This document shows, in pieces, positions 28,456 to 37,015 of a DNA stretch of 64,000 nt. The stretch comes from Legionella hackeliae. Lineage in GTDB: Bacteria; Pseudomonadota; Gammaproteobacteria; Legionellales; Legionellaceae. The stretch is taken from positions 1,887,001 to 1,951,000 of the forward strand of contig NZ_LN681225.1 of NCBI RefSeq assembly GCF_000953655.1, given 5' to 3'. The notes beneath the pieces are model-generated. The model ran no database searches. It saw only the letters and a list, made by a program, of their open reading frames with translations, and was not told where the DNA came from. The position numbers and the translations under genes were made by a program. Positions within the stretch are counted from its first letter, which is position 1. Each line of letters opens with the position of its first letter.

Positions 28456-29187
28456 ATGAAAAGCTTAAGCTTGATTATAATAATAATGATGATGACGACA
28501 CTTACAACCGCATGGTCTTACACACGTTATGGAGAGTCCTTGTGCACTCAGCCTGATTTTTTCTGTATTCAAATTAAATCTGGTCAAACCTGGAGTAATT
28601 TATTTCCTAATAGTGAAGCCAGAGACATTGTAAGACGAGTTAATCGAATGAACGTTCGTCTCCGTACAGGGATGATTATTGCTATCCCTAAAAATTTGGA
28701 TCGTATCACTATCTATGATGTTTCCCCTTTCCCTCGTTACATTGAATCGGATGGTGAAAAAACGATTTATGTTAGTCAAGAAAAATTGGCGTGGGGCGCT
28801 TATGATGAGGATGGGGAGCTTTTATGGTGGGGACCAATTTCTTCGGGCATCGATAAATGTCCAGGTGTAATTGGTGGCTGCGTCACTCCCACAGGTTCTT
28901 ATCGTATTATTCGAAAACAAGATATCGATTGTGTATCAACCGCTTTTCCAAGACGAGCCGATGGTAATAATGGCGGCGCTGAGATGCCCTTTTGCATGCA
29001 CTTTTTTCGTGGTTATGCCCTACATGGCAGCGAAGAGGTACCCGGTTATCGTGCAAGCCATGGTTGCATACGTCTTTTTACTGAAGACGCACGTTGGCTG
29101 AATGAAGAGTTTGTTGATATTCCAGGCGGTGGTGTAAGAGGTACGCGAGTCATTATTGGTGGTGTGGCTGATAAACCACTCGAATGA
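28456..29187 (+). CDS. Exported L,D-transpeptidase (YkuD domain)
   Basis: A 243-residue periplasmic enzyme with a signal peptide (MKSLSLIIIIMMMTTLTTAWS). A LysM-like segment (IQIKSGQTWSNLF to GMIIAIP, ~38-75) precedes a YkuD catalytic domain. The catalytic motif is ALHGSEEV...YRASHGCIRL, with His and nucleophilic Cys near residues 200-216. Such enzymes form 3-3 peptidoglycan cross-links or attach lipoproteins to the wall. It is monocistronic, preceded by a sigma-28-like promoter, which suggests expression with the flagellar regulon. The rluB gene converges on it. Confidence 0.9.
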   Translation: MKSLSLIIIIMMMTTLTTAWSYTRYGESLCTQPDFFCIQIKSGQTWSNLFPNSEARDIVRRVNRMNVRLRTGMIIAIPKNLDRITIYDVSPFPRYIESDGEKTIYVSQEKLAWGAYDEDGELLWWGPISSGIDKCPGVIGGCVTPTGSYRIIRKQDIDCVSTAFPRRADGNNGGAEMPFCMHFFRGYALHGSEEVPGYRASHGCIRLFTEDARWLNEEFVDIPGGGVRGTRVIIGGVADKPLE

Positions 29188-29238
29188 ATTTACAGTCACT
29201 AAAAGTTGGATCAAAAAAGACCCAACCGGATAGCTAGT

Positions 29239-29976
29239 CTACTGAGTTTTCAGAGAATTCAGAAAATTTTCTACCTCTTTTGGAGATAATTCCATAGACT
29301 GACCTCGGGCCAAAAAACGAGGCATGTTAAGGGTTCCATAGCGGATACGAATTAGTCGACTGACTTCTACACCTTGAGATTGCCACAATCGTCTAACTTC
29401 ACGATTTCTTCCCTCAGTCAGTGTTACGTGATACCAGGAGTTAGCCCCCTCTCCGCCACGAAAGTCAACCTTTTTAAATTGAGCCAGTCCGTCATCTAAT
29501 ACAACCCCTTTTATCATTGCATGGATAGCATCTTGAGATACCTGGCCACGAACTCGCACAGCATACTCTCTTTCTAAACCGTATTTAGGATGCATTAGGC
29601 GGTTTGCTAATTCTCCATTATTGGTAAAAATCAATAACCCTGAGGTATTAATATCAAGACGTCCTACCTGAACCCAACGACCATGTTTAAGATAGGGTAA
29701 ATTATCAAAGACTGTTTTTTCATGTTTAGGATCTTGTCTGCTTGAAATTTCACCAACTGGCTTGTGATACATCAGGATTCTCGTCTTTTCCTGCACCTTT
29801 ATGGGATTTTGAATCAAACGTCCTTTTACACTAATTTTATCATGCGCACCGGCAACGTCCCCCACCTTAGCGACAGTCCCATTGACTTCAATTAATCCTT
29901 GCTCAATCCAACGCTCCATTTCTCGTCGAGAACCAAACCCGGCTTGACTTAAAAGTTTTTGTAATCGTTCTTTCAT
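29239..29976 (-). CDS. rluB: 23S rRNA pseudouridine 2605 synthase
   Basis: A 245-residue RsuA-family pseudouridine synthase. An N-terminal S4 RNA-binding domain (RLQKLLSQAGFGSRREMERWI) comes first. The catalytic Asp lies in VGRLDINTSGLLIFTNNG, and the EGRNREVRRLW motif follows near residue 200. I chose ATG 29976, which overlaps the scpB stop as ATGA, over the frame's upstream start at 29988. Placement after scpA-scpB is conserved in many Gammaproteobacteria. It ends the trpS-scpA-scpB-rluB run. Confidence 0.93.
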   Translation of the reverse strand: MKERLQKLLSQAGFGSRREMERWIEQGLIEVNGTVAKVGDVAGAHDKISVKGRLIQNPIKVQEKTRILMYHKPVGEISSRQDPKHEKTVFDNLPYLKHGRWVQVGRLDINTSGLLIFTNNGELANRLMHPKYGLEREYAVRVRGQVSQDAIHAMIKGVVLDDGLAQFKKVDFRGGEGANSWYHVTLTEGRNREVRRLWQSQGVEVSRLIRIRYGTLNMPRFLARGQSMELSPKEVENFLNSLKTQ

Positions 29977-30560
29977 TCTTCTACACACTCTTCTAAAGAT
30001 TGTTCATTGGGTAGTAGCTCTTGTGCTACAAGTAACGAATCACTAATCTCATGCAAAGGAGGCAATTCGTTCAAACTTTTCAAATTAAAATAATCAAGGA
30101 ATGTTTTAGTAGTGACGTAGACTGCAGGTTTCCCTGGAACATCTCTATATCCAGCCACTCGAATCCATTCCCGCTCGAGTATTGTTTTTATAATCGAGCT
30201 ACTAACAGCTACCCCACGAATATCCTCAATATCAGCACGAGTTACTGGTTGTCTATACGCAATAATTGCCAAAGTTTCTAACAAAGCACGGGAGTATTTA
30301 GCAGGCTTCTCAATATATAGACGGCTTATCCACGTACTGTATTTAGCTTTTGTTTGTAAACAATATCCACTTGCCAATAATTTTAATTCTATGGCGCTAT
30401 CTTCGTAGTCTTTGGCTAATTCTTCAAGTGCAGCTTTTAGCTGTTCAACGGTTGGTTTTTCCCACTCCTCAAAAATCGCTTGTAGTTTTTCAAGACTTAA
30501 CGGTTCATTCGTATGCATTAACAATGCTTCTACAATTCGTTTAAGTTCATTATCATTCAT
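29973..30560 (-). CDS. scpB: Segregation and condensation protein B
   Basis: A 195-residue kleisin-associated winged-helix protein that works with ScpA and SMC in chromosome compaction. Characteristic motifs are RIVEALLMHTNEPLS at the start and SRALLETLAIIAYRQPVTRADIEDIRGVAV in the middle. It overlaps the end of scpA by 8 bases and rluB by 4. Legionella relies on SMC-ScpAB rather than MukBEF, consistent with this gene pair. Confidence 0.95.
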   Translation of the reverse strand: MNDNELKRIVEALLMHTNEPLSLEKLQAIFEEWEKPTVEQLKAALEELAKDYEDSAIELKLLASGYCLQTKAKYSTWISRLYIEKPAKYSRALLETLAIIAYRQPVTRADIEDIRGVAVSSSIIKTILEREWIRVAGYRDVPGKPAVYVTTKTFLDYFNLKSLNELPPLHEISDSLLVAQELLPNEQSLEECVEE

Positions 30561-31359
30561 GATATTTAACCTGCAAATGAATTACTGTAAAAGCACTGGC
30601 CTGCGTAATAATCAATAGAGACTGCCTGGCCAACTCCAAAATTGCTAATAAAGTGACAGCGAGCCCCATTCGTCCCTCTTCTCGTTTGAATAGTTGCTCA
30701 AATGCCAGGGTCTTCTCTTGATGCAAACGCTCCAATACATGAGCCATGCGTTCTCTGACAGAAAGAGGTTCACGAGTAATTTGATGATTTGTTGAATGAC
30801 TTTGACGCTTTATTAAATCACGCATGATTGTTGCCAATGCCATTAACTCTACATCTGGATGAAGAACAGGATTTTCTATTTTTTCAGCAGCGATGGAAAA
30901 CCAAAAAACATCTCGTTCACAACGCGGTAAATTGTCTAGAGACATTGCTGCATGTTTCATTTGTTCGTATTCTTGCAATTTTCTGACTAACAAAGCACGT
31001 GGATCTTCCTCCATATCCTCTTCGGATTGTGGTGACGGAGGTAATAATAGTCTTGACTTAATTTCTGCAAGCATTGCCGCCATAAGCAAATATTCAGCAG
31101 CCAATTCTAACCGATGTTGCTCCATAAGCTGGATATATTGCATATATTGTTTAGTAATTAGCGCAATAGGAATATCTAAAATATCAATATTCTGCCGACG
31201 AATTAGATAAAGCAATAAATCAAGTGGTCCTGAAAAGGAATCCAGCAAAACCTCCAGCGCATCAGGAGGAATAAACAAATCACCGGGCATCTCGGTAAAA
31301 GGTTGCCCGGCAACAACTGCTATCGGTGATACGGAGATTTCTGCTGGTTCAACGTTCAT
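30553..31359 (-). CDS. scpA: Segregation and condensation protein A (kleisin)
   Basis: A 268-residue kleisin subunit of the SMC complex. FSGPLDLLLYLIRRQNIDILDIPIALITKQY (~40-70) is the ScpA N-terminal signature that binds the SMC neck. The C-terminal winged helix (residues ~200-265) binds the SMC head. Its ATG shares one base with the trpS stop (TAATG), so translation is coupled. Confidence 0.95.
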   Translation of the reverse strand: MNVEPAEISVSPIAVVAGQPFTEMPGDLFIPPDALEVLLDSFSGPLDLLLYLIRRQNIDILDIPIALITKQYMQYIQLMEQHRLELAAEYLLMAAMLAEIKSRLLLPPSPQSEEDMEEDPRALLVRKLQEYEQMKHAAMSLDNLPRCERDVFWFSIAAEKIENPVLHPDVELMALATIMRDLIKRQSHSTNHQITREPLSVRERMAHVLERLHQEKTLAFEQLFKREEGRMGLAVTLLAILELARQSLLIITQASAFTVIHLQVKYHE

Positions 31360-32573
31360 TAATAATCCAAACCCATGACTTCGCGGACATCACCTAACGT
31401 TTTGTTCGCTTCCTCGCGTGCAGCTTCACTTCCTTCCGCCACAATACGCTTTACCGAACCGAGATCGGCTTCGTAGTCCTTAATAGCGGCTTGTATAGGT
31501 TTTAATTCTTGTTGAATCGCTTCAACCACAGGACGTTTACAATCAATACAACCAATTCCTGCACTACGACACCCCACCTGCACCCAATCCTTCACTGACT
31601 CAGAAGAATAGATTTTATGTAACTGCCATACTGGACATTTCTCAGGCTCACCCGGATCAGTGCGCTTAACTCGCGCAGGGTCAGTCGGCATAGTCAGGAT
31701 TTTCTTCTCGACCTGTTCGGGTTCTTCTCTCAGGCTAATTGTATTGTTATACGATTTTGACATCTTTTGCCCATCAATACCCGGCATTTTTGCCGTTTCT
31801 GTCAGCATGGGATGTGGTTCGGGGAGAATTATTTTGCCGGAGCCATCAAGAAACCCTAATAGCCGCTCTTTATCACCGATAGAAAGATTATGTTGATTAG
31901 CAAGCAACGCTTTAGCGGTATTCAGAGATTCATGACAACCGTCTTGTTGGAATTGACGTCGTAGTTCACTGTACAATTTACCATTCTTCTTACCCATTTT
32001 TTTAATAGCTTCCAAAGCTAGCGACTCAAAATTGGGCTCTCGACCATAAATAAAGTTAAAACGACGAGCAATTTCTCGCGTTAACTCAATATGCGGTACC
32101 TGATCTTCCCCTACTGGAACATAATCCGCTTTATAAAGTAAAACATCCGCACTTTGGAGAAGTGGATATCCTAAAAAACCATAGGTTGATAAATCTTTAT
32201 CGTGAAGTTTATCTTGTTGATCTTTATAAGTTGGCACACGCTCTAACCAACCTAACGGCGTAATCATTGATAGCAAAAGATGCAATTCTGCATGCTCAGG
32301 AACCCAGGATTGAATAAAAATTTTCGATAAGTTTGGATTAATACCACAAGCAAGCCAATCAATTACCATATCCCATAAAATTGTTTCGATAAAACCGGGC
32401 TCATCATAGCGCGTCGTTAATCCATGCCAATCCGCTACGAAAAAATAACAATCATACTGATGTTGTAACTTGAGCCAGTTTTTAAGCACACCATGATAGT
32501 GGCCCAGATGCAAACGACCACTGGCTCGCATTCCTGATACTACACGCTTATTTGCACTAAATATAGCTGACAT
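31359..32573 (-). CDS. trpS: Tryptophanyl-tRNA synthetase, long form with Fe-S-type Cys motif
   Basis: A 404-residue class I synthetase that charges tRNA-Trp. The HIGH-like motif is GRLHLGHYHGVLKNW near residue 20 and the KMSKS loop is GQKMSKSYNNT near ~255. It is ~70 residues longer than E. coli TrpS. Four Cys in the C-terminal part are spaced C-x21-C-x6-C-x2-C (from EKCPVW to GCIDCK), close to the motif that binds a [4Fe-4S] cluster in Thermotoga TrpRS. I chose ATG 32573 with AAGGA upstream rather than the preceding TTG. It leads scpA-scpB-rluB. Confidence 0.95.
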   Translation of the reverse strand: MSAIFSANKRVVSGMRASGRLHLGHYHGVLKNWLKLQHQYDCYFFVADWHGLTTRYDEPGFIETILWDMVIDWLACGINPNLSKIFIQSWVPEHAELHLLLSMITPLGWLERVPTYKDQQDKLHDKDLSTYGFLGYPLLQSADVLLYKADYVPVGEDQVPHIELTREIARRFNFIYGREPNFESLALEAIKKMGKKNGKLYSELRRQFQQDGCHESLNTAKALLANQHNLSIGDKERLLGFLDGSGKIILPEPHPMLTETAKMPGIDGQKMSKSYNNTISLREEPEQVEKKILTMPTDPARVKRTDPGEPEKCPVWQLHKIYSSESVKDWVQVGCRSAGIGCIDCKRPVVEAIQQELKPIQAAIKDYEADLGSVKRIVAEGSEAAREEANKTLGDVREVMGLDY

Positions 32574-32652
32574 CAAAATCCTTAAACTCTGTTAAAATTC
32601 ATAATCTCAACACCTCGCTTTTATCAATGAAGGTATTCGAGTAATTAACCTC

Positions 32653-33273
32653 TTATCGAAAAGGCTCAGGATCTCCCTTACCTTCACGAATTATGACAGG
32701 ATACTCGCCTGTTAAATCAATGACTGTTGTTGGTGCATGACTGCAGTTTCCACCATCAATAATTAAATCAGTTTGATTGCCTAACAAATCTTTAATTGCC
32801 TCAGGTTCACTTAATGGAGCTGTTGCTCCTGGTAAAATTAAGGTGGTACTCATTAATGGTTCGTCCAGGCATTCAAGTAATGCTAAGGTGATACTGTTGT
32901 CAGGTACCCTAAGTCCAAGTGTTTTTCGTCGTGGATGCAGCATCAATCTTGGAACCTCATGGGTTGCATTTAATATGAATGTATAAGACCCGGGAGTGAA
33001 TGCTTTCAGGAGGCGAAAGATTGAATTTGAGACACGCGCGTAAGTACCCAATTGGGATAAATCACGGCAAACCAGCGTCATATTATGGTTTTTATCCAAT
33101 TGTCGCAGCCGTCTAATTCTTTCCAAGGCGGACTTGTTGCCTAATTTACATCCCAAAGCATAACCAGAATCTGTAGGATAGACTATCAACCCACCCTCTT
33201 GAACAATTGTAGCGGCTTTTCTTAATAGTCTTGCCTGTGGATTATCTGGATGAATTGCGAAGAACTGACTCAT
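32653..33273 (-). CDS. yciO: YciO/Sua5/YrdC family protein
   Basis: A 206-residue protein of the L-threonylcarbamoyladenylate synthase superfamily (YrdC fold, RNA and nucleotide binding). The N-terminus has GGLIVYPTDSGYALGCKLGN and IRRLRQLDKNHNMTLVC, and later SNSIFRLLKAFTPGSYTFIL and GLRVPDN. These match the YciO branch rather than TsaC. It may act in tRNA modification, but the exact role of YciO is not settled. It overlaps rnm by 4 bases, as in the conserved rnm-yciO pair of E. coli. Confidence 0.88.
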   Translation of the reverse strand: MSQFFAIHPDNPQARLLRKAATIVQEGGLIVYPTDSGYALGCKLGNKSALERIRRLRQLDKNHNMTLVCRDLSQLGTYARVSNSIFRLLKAFTPGSYTFILNATHEVPRLMLHPRRKTLGLRVPDNSITLALLECLDEPLMSTTLILPGATAPLSEPEAIKDLLGNQTDLIIDGGNCSHAPTTVIDLTGEYPVIIREGKGDPEPFR

Positions 33274-34112
33274 AAAAGTCCCCTGTTAATGTTCCATTGA
33301 TGCCATATCGGTATACAGTTTACCGGGAGTTGCTGCTGTCTTCCAAGAGGAATACGTGATAATGTACCCCCATGATAATCTGAGCCAGTTGAGCTCAACA
33401 ACTCAAAACGCTGGCAAAGTCCTGCTAGTTCTCGAACCTGTGTGATATTCATCTCTCCTGAAACTACCTCGAGTGCGCTTCCCCCTGCATCCTTAAATGC
33501 CATAACCAATTCGTGTAGTCGGGTACGTGTCAGTGAGTATTTCAAAGGATGTGCTAAAACAGCTTGACCCTCTGCTTGAGCGATCCCCTCTATTGCTTCA
33601 GAAAGCGTCAGCCAATAGGTTCGGACATAAGCCGGTTTTCCTCTGCCTAAAAATCTTTTAAACGCAGTTTGCAAATCAGTTGCTAATCCCTCATTGACAA
33701 AGACTTGTGCAAAATGAGGCCTGCCCACACGTTCATGCCCTGCAAGCTCGCAAGCTTTTTGATAAGCATTACTTACTCCACATGCCTGCATGCGCTCACC
33801 AATTTCAATAGCTCGTGCAATTCTGCTCTGACTTTGACGTTCAATTAGGGACTGGATTAGTTTGTTGGCAGGATTAATGTTCAATCCAATGATATGAATA
33901 TCATATTTTTTCCAACAAACGCTGAATTCAATGCCATTAATGATTTGAATGGGTTGATCTTGTGCTGCCTGATGAAGTTCGATAAGACCAGCGATAGTAT
34001 CATGATCTGTCAAAGCCAGGACCTTTATATTAGAGGCGATCGCCTTTTGTAACAATTCAGAAGGACTCAAGACTCCATCAGAAAAATTACTATGACAGTG
34101 CAAATCAATCAT
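33270..34112 (-). CDS. rnm: PHP-domain 5'-3' exoribonuclease RNase AM
   Basis: A 280-residue metal-dependent phosphoesterase of the PHP family (formerly YciV/TrpH). It releases nucleotides from 5' ends of RNA and short oligonucleotides and helps mature rRNA 5' ends. Metal motifs are IDLHCHSNFSDG, LALTDHDTIAG, LAHPLKYS and SSTGSDYHG. I prefer ATG 34112, directly before the first motif, to the TTG at 34136. It is first in the rnm-yciO pair. Confidence 0.9.
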   Translation of the reverse strand: MIDLHCHSNFSDGVLSPSELLQKAIASNIKVLALTDHDTIAGLIELHQAAQDQPIQIINGIEFSVCWKKYDIHIIGLNINPANKLIQSLIERQSQSRIARAIEIGERMQACGVSNAYQKACELAGHERVGRPHFAQVFVNEGLATDLQTAFKRFLGRGKPAYVRTYWLTLSEAIEGIAQAEGQAVLAHPLKYSLTRTRLHELVMAFKDAGGSALEVVSGEMNITQVRELAGLCQRFELLSSTGSDYHGGTLSRIPLGRQQQLPVNCIPIWHQWNINRGLL

Positions 34113-34280
34113 GGGTAGGATAGTTAAGAACAGCAATTAAACAATAAGACTCATTAACTATAGTATACTCGATTATGGTGCAAAATTGTATTTAAAATTT
34201 CCCATCATAAAACTTAACACTCTTTCTTCGAAATAATATGTTGGCCAAGCATAGAACCTAGCCAACTTCAGTGAATCTAA

Positions 34281-34775
34281 TCAAACGTGCATGACTTTTC
34301 CAGTTATTGGAGGTGCGTCATAATCATAAATACCAGCTGCTTGTAATCCAGTAGATATTCCACGTGTAAGCATTACCAAAGCCGATAAAGGCAAAACCAC
34401 CATGTTAATGATAGCTTGACACATAGAGTTTATAAGATTACAGGCATGGTCAAAGCAGTCAGTTGATGCCGACTCCCAACCCGCACAAGCGGCTAAACTA
34501 CCCACCAGCAAAAATCCAGCGGCTAAGCCAGTGATTATAATAGGGGCGATTGCCACGCCAACTGGGTCCAGAATAGCCAAACCAATTAAGGCGGCAGGCA
34601 TAAAGGTATGACGAGCACAAAATATGAATTCTTTTGATGATTCATAAGGTTGAAAAAACATTTGACCAACACTTCGTCTCTTTTGCGGTTCTACAATGTC
34701 GTGAGTAATCCTATTAGCGACAACTTTTTTTGAGCCTGTTATATGGTCGATACCTGAAACACTTCTACTTACCAT
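34281..34775 (-). CDS. Unknown membrane protein under a CpxR-like box
   Basis: A 164-residue protein I do not recognise. The N-terminal ~50 residues are basic and polar. Three hydrophobic stretches follow (~60-85, ~86-105 and ~125-150, including ILDPVGVAIAPIIITGLAAGF), then a polar tail ending ITGKVMHV. ATG 34775 is preferred because a promoter-like pair (TGTACA, 17 bases, TACAAT at 34833-34805) lies upstream. The longer frame would start at TTG 34841, inside that promoter. The GTAAA-N4-GTAAA box at 34792-34805 overlaps the expected transcript start. Monocistronic. CpxR control and the hydrophobic hairpins make it an effector candidate, unproven. Confidence 0.6.
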   Translation of the reverse strand: MVSRSVSGIDHITGSKKVVANRITHDIVEPQKRRSVGQMFFQPYESSKEFIFCARHTFMPAALIGLAILDPVGVAIAPIIITGLAAGFLLVGSLAACAGWESASTDCFDHACNLINSMCQAIINMVVLPLSALVMLTRGISTGLQAAGIYDYDAPPITGKVMHV

Positions 34776-34791
34776 AGTCACACTTAGTTTA

Positions 34792-34805
34792 GTAAAGGTG
34801 GTAAA
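34792..34805 (+). promoter_or_regulatory. CpxR-like box upstream of the orphan membrane protein
   Basis: GTAAA-GGTG-GTAAA is an exact match to the tandem GTAAA pair recognised by CpxR (spacing 4-8 in Legionella descriptions). It lies just after the -10 candidate (TACAAT read leftward at 34810-34805), over the likely start point, a position expected for repression. Such pairs also occur by chance in AT-rich DNA. Confidence 0.5.
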
Positions 34806-35033
34806 TTGTAATAGAGAGATTAATGTTTGTACATACAGCAATTATTAAAAACAAACGAGTTTTATAATTACAATCTGGGAAAACATAAACATACAGTTAT
34901 ATTAATTGCTGCTTGATGACGACGTAAGGATTCGTTCACAATAACGCGTTTATAAATAACCTAATGAATTATTGATTTTTTTTAAGTTTACGCTTATCTT
35001 ATTCCCCATTTTTTAGAATGGTAGCTAAAATTT

Positions 35034-35492
35034 ATGAAAGTTGTTCTCGTTGAAGATAACCCCTCATTACAAATGACCATGTCTTTACGACTTAAAAAGC
35101 TATCCTGTTCTGTAAAAGTATTTGGATCGGCGGATGAGGCCCTCCCTTACCTAAGGGATGAAGTAGGCAATTACGATGTAGTCATTTTAGACGGTAATTT
35201 GATACCTAGATTCCCAGAAAAAGCAAACCAGCGAAAAAATGGCCCTGATATAGCGGCTGAATTATTAAAATTTAATAAGGACGTTATCATTATACCCTGG
35301 ACAGACGATAAGGACATGTTAGCTCAATTTGCAAAAATTTTTAGACACCATGGTAGAATAGAGTGGGCTGAATTGGCCAAACCTATTTCCATCAATAATC
35401 TTGTAGAAGTGTTAACCCCTTACATAGAATCTTTTAGTTCTACAAATAGCTCTAAAAACTCCCCAACAAGACCCAGAGCATTCACATCTTGA
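35034..35492 (+). CDS. Stand-alone response-regulator receiver protein
   Basis: A 152-residue single-domain response regulator. The phosphorylation pocket is complete: Glu7/Asp8, phospho-acceptor Asp53 in VVILDGNLI, Thr90 in IPWTDD and Lys116 in LAKPIS. The loop after Asp53 is unusually long (residues ~57-72, polar). There is no output domain. The last ~20 residues are a Ser/Asn/Thr/Pro-rich tail. It is not next to a kinase gene. The partner could be distant, and its role (phosphate sink, switch or scaffold) cannot be told. It is followed 84 bases later by phoH. Confidence 0.85.
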   Translation: MKVVLVEDNPSLQMTMSLRLKKLSCSVKVFGSADEALPYLRDEVGNYDVVILDGNLIPRFPEKANQRKNGPDIAAELLKFNKDVIIIPWTDDKDMLAQFAKIFRHHGRIEWAELAKPISINNLVEVLTPYIESFSSTNSSKNSPTRPRAFTS

Positions 35493-35576
35493 GAGAGATC
35501 GCTAATTAATCTTGCGGGATTACTAAATTATGAACTATTCTTTACATAGAACTTACTAATTTATTTTAAATTAACA

Positions 35577-36530
35577 TTGAGCAGTAAACTACAGAACGAA
35601 ACGCTAAATTATCCTCGTCTTAATTCACAGCAATTGGCCAATCTGTGTGGAACTTTTCACGAAAACATTAAACTCATTGAATTATTTTTTAACATAACCA
35701 TTAAGATTGGTCATGATGCAGTGAGCCTGTTTGGCAATTCCCATTCTGGATTATTAAAAGCAAAACAAGTAATTAAACAATTATATCAATTAGCCAATGA
35801 ACCCATCTATGTTGAAACTGTCAACTCTTTTCTTGAAAATAAGGATCCGAAAACCGTTATGTCACAGTCAATTAAATTAAGCCGTAAAACAATTTTACCA
35901 CGTAACGTCAAACAAACTGAGTATTTAAATAGCATTAGCAAACATGATATTACTTTTGCTGTTGGCCCTGCTGGCACTGGCAAGACGTATCTTGCCGTAT
36001 CTAAGGCAATAGAATCCTATGAAAAAGGCGAAGTCCAACGTCTGGTATTTGTACGACCAGCGGTTGAAGCGGGTGAAAAATTAGGCTTTCTACCAGGAGA
36101 CTTGGTAGAAAAAGTTCTCCCCTACCTAAGGCCCATCTATGATGCCTTATATGAAATGATAGGATTTAAAGAAGCACAAAAACTTATCCAAACGGATGTT
36201 ATCGAAGTATTACCTCTTGCATTTATGCGAGGTCGAACCTTAAATGAAGCCTTCATTATTCTTGACGAAGCACAAAATACCACTGTACCGCAAATGAAAA
36301 TGTTCCTCACACGTATGGGTTTTGGTTCAAAAACGGTCATTACCGGCGATGTCACTCAAATTGATTTACCGAAAGGTACAGAATCTGGTTTAATTCATGC
36401 TGTTAAAGTACTGCGTGATATTTCTGAAATCAGCATTCATCACTTCACTAGTCGTGAGGTAGTCCGCCATCCTTTAGTTTCACGCATTATTGACTCTTAC
36501 GAGAATGTAAATAGGGATCATCAAGAATGA
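35577..36530 (+). CDS. phoH: PhoH-family ATPase (YbeZ)
   Basis: A 317-residue P-loop ATPase of the PhoH/YbeZ family. It works with YbeY in rRNA maturation and RNA quality control. A KH-like N-terminal part precedes the Walker A motif VGPAGTGKTYLAVSKA at ~120-135. Walker B is AFIILDEAQNTT and the conserved GDVTQIDLPKG follows. The only fitting start is TTG 35577, with no clear Shine-Dalgarno. Its stop overlaps ybeY as ATGA, forming phoH-ybeY-corC as in many bacteria. Confidence 0.93.
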   Translation: MSSKLQNETLNYPRLNSQQLANLCGTFHENIKLIELFFNITIKIGHDAVSLFGNSHSGLLKAKQVIKQLYQLANEPIYVETVNSFLENKDPKTVMSQSIKLSRKTILPRNVKQTEYLNSISKHDITFAVGPAGTGKTYLAVSKAIESYEKGEVQRLVFVRPAVEAGEKLGFLPGDLVEKVLPYLRPIYDALYEMIGFKEAQKLIQTDVIEVLPLAFMRGRTLNEAFIILDEAQNTTVPQMKMFLTRMGFGSKTVITGDVTQIDLPKGTESGLIHAVKVLRDISEISIHHFTSREVVRHPLVSRIIDSYENVNRDHQE

Positions 36531-37015
36531 ATTATCATGTAGACTTACAACTGGCGTGCGATGAAGCTATCCCGGTGGATGAAAACTTACTGATTACCTG
36601 GGCTCAATTACCCTTAATTGACCATATGGACTCTGCAGAACTAACATTACGTCTGGTTGGTAAAGAAGAAATTAGACAATTAAATCTCATGTACAGAAAA
36701 CAAGATAAGCCAACAAATGTACTCGCATTCCCTAGCACTATTCCTGATAATATAGAGCTTGAATATCCTTTACTGGGTGATGTAATCATTTGCCCTGCCG
36801 TTTTGGAGGCCGAGAGTATCGACCTTGATAAACCGCTCCCGGCACATTGGGCCCATATAGTTATTCATGGGGTTTTGCATTTGTTAGGCTATGATCATAT
36901 TGAAGATAATGATGCGAAAATTATGCAAGAACTAGAGATTAAATTGTTAGCCAAGTTAGGTATTTCTAACCCATATCATACTACAGAGGATAATGACTTT
37001 GAGCAAAGAGGATGA
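36527..37015 (+). CDS. ybeY: Endoribonuclease YbeY
   Basis: A 162-residue metal-dependent endoribonuclease for 16S rRNA 3'-end maturation and ribosome quality control. The zinc-binding motif HGVLHLLGYDHIED lies at ~117-130. RKQDKPTNVLAFP and LLGDVIICP are also typical. It overlaps phoH by 4 bases and corC by 23 bases, an unusually long overlap that suggests tight coupling. Confidence 0.96.
   Translation: MNYHVDLQLACDEAIPVDENLLITWAQLPLIDHMDSAELTLRLVGKEEIRQLNLMYRKQDKPTNVLAFPSTIPDNIELEYPLLGDVIICPAVLEAESIDLDKPLPAHWAHIVIHGVLHLLGYDHIEDNDAKIMQELEIKLLAKLGISNPYHTTEDNDFEQRG

Noticed and set aside
34776-34841. Longer N-terminus of the orphan membrane protein from TTG 34841
   Set aside because: That extension would lie across the predicted promoter and CpxR box, and has no ribosome binding site.
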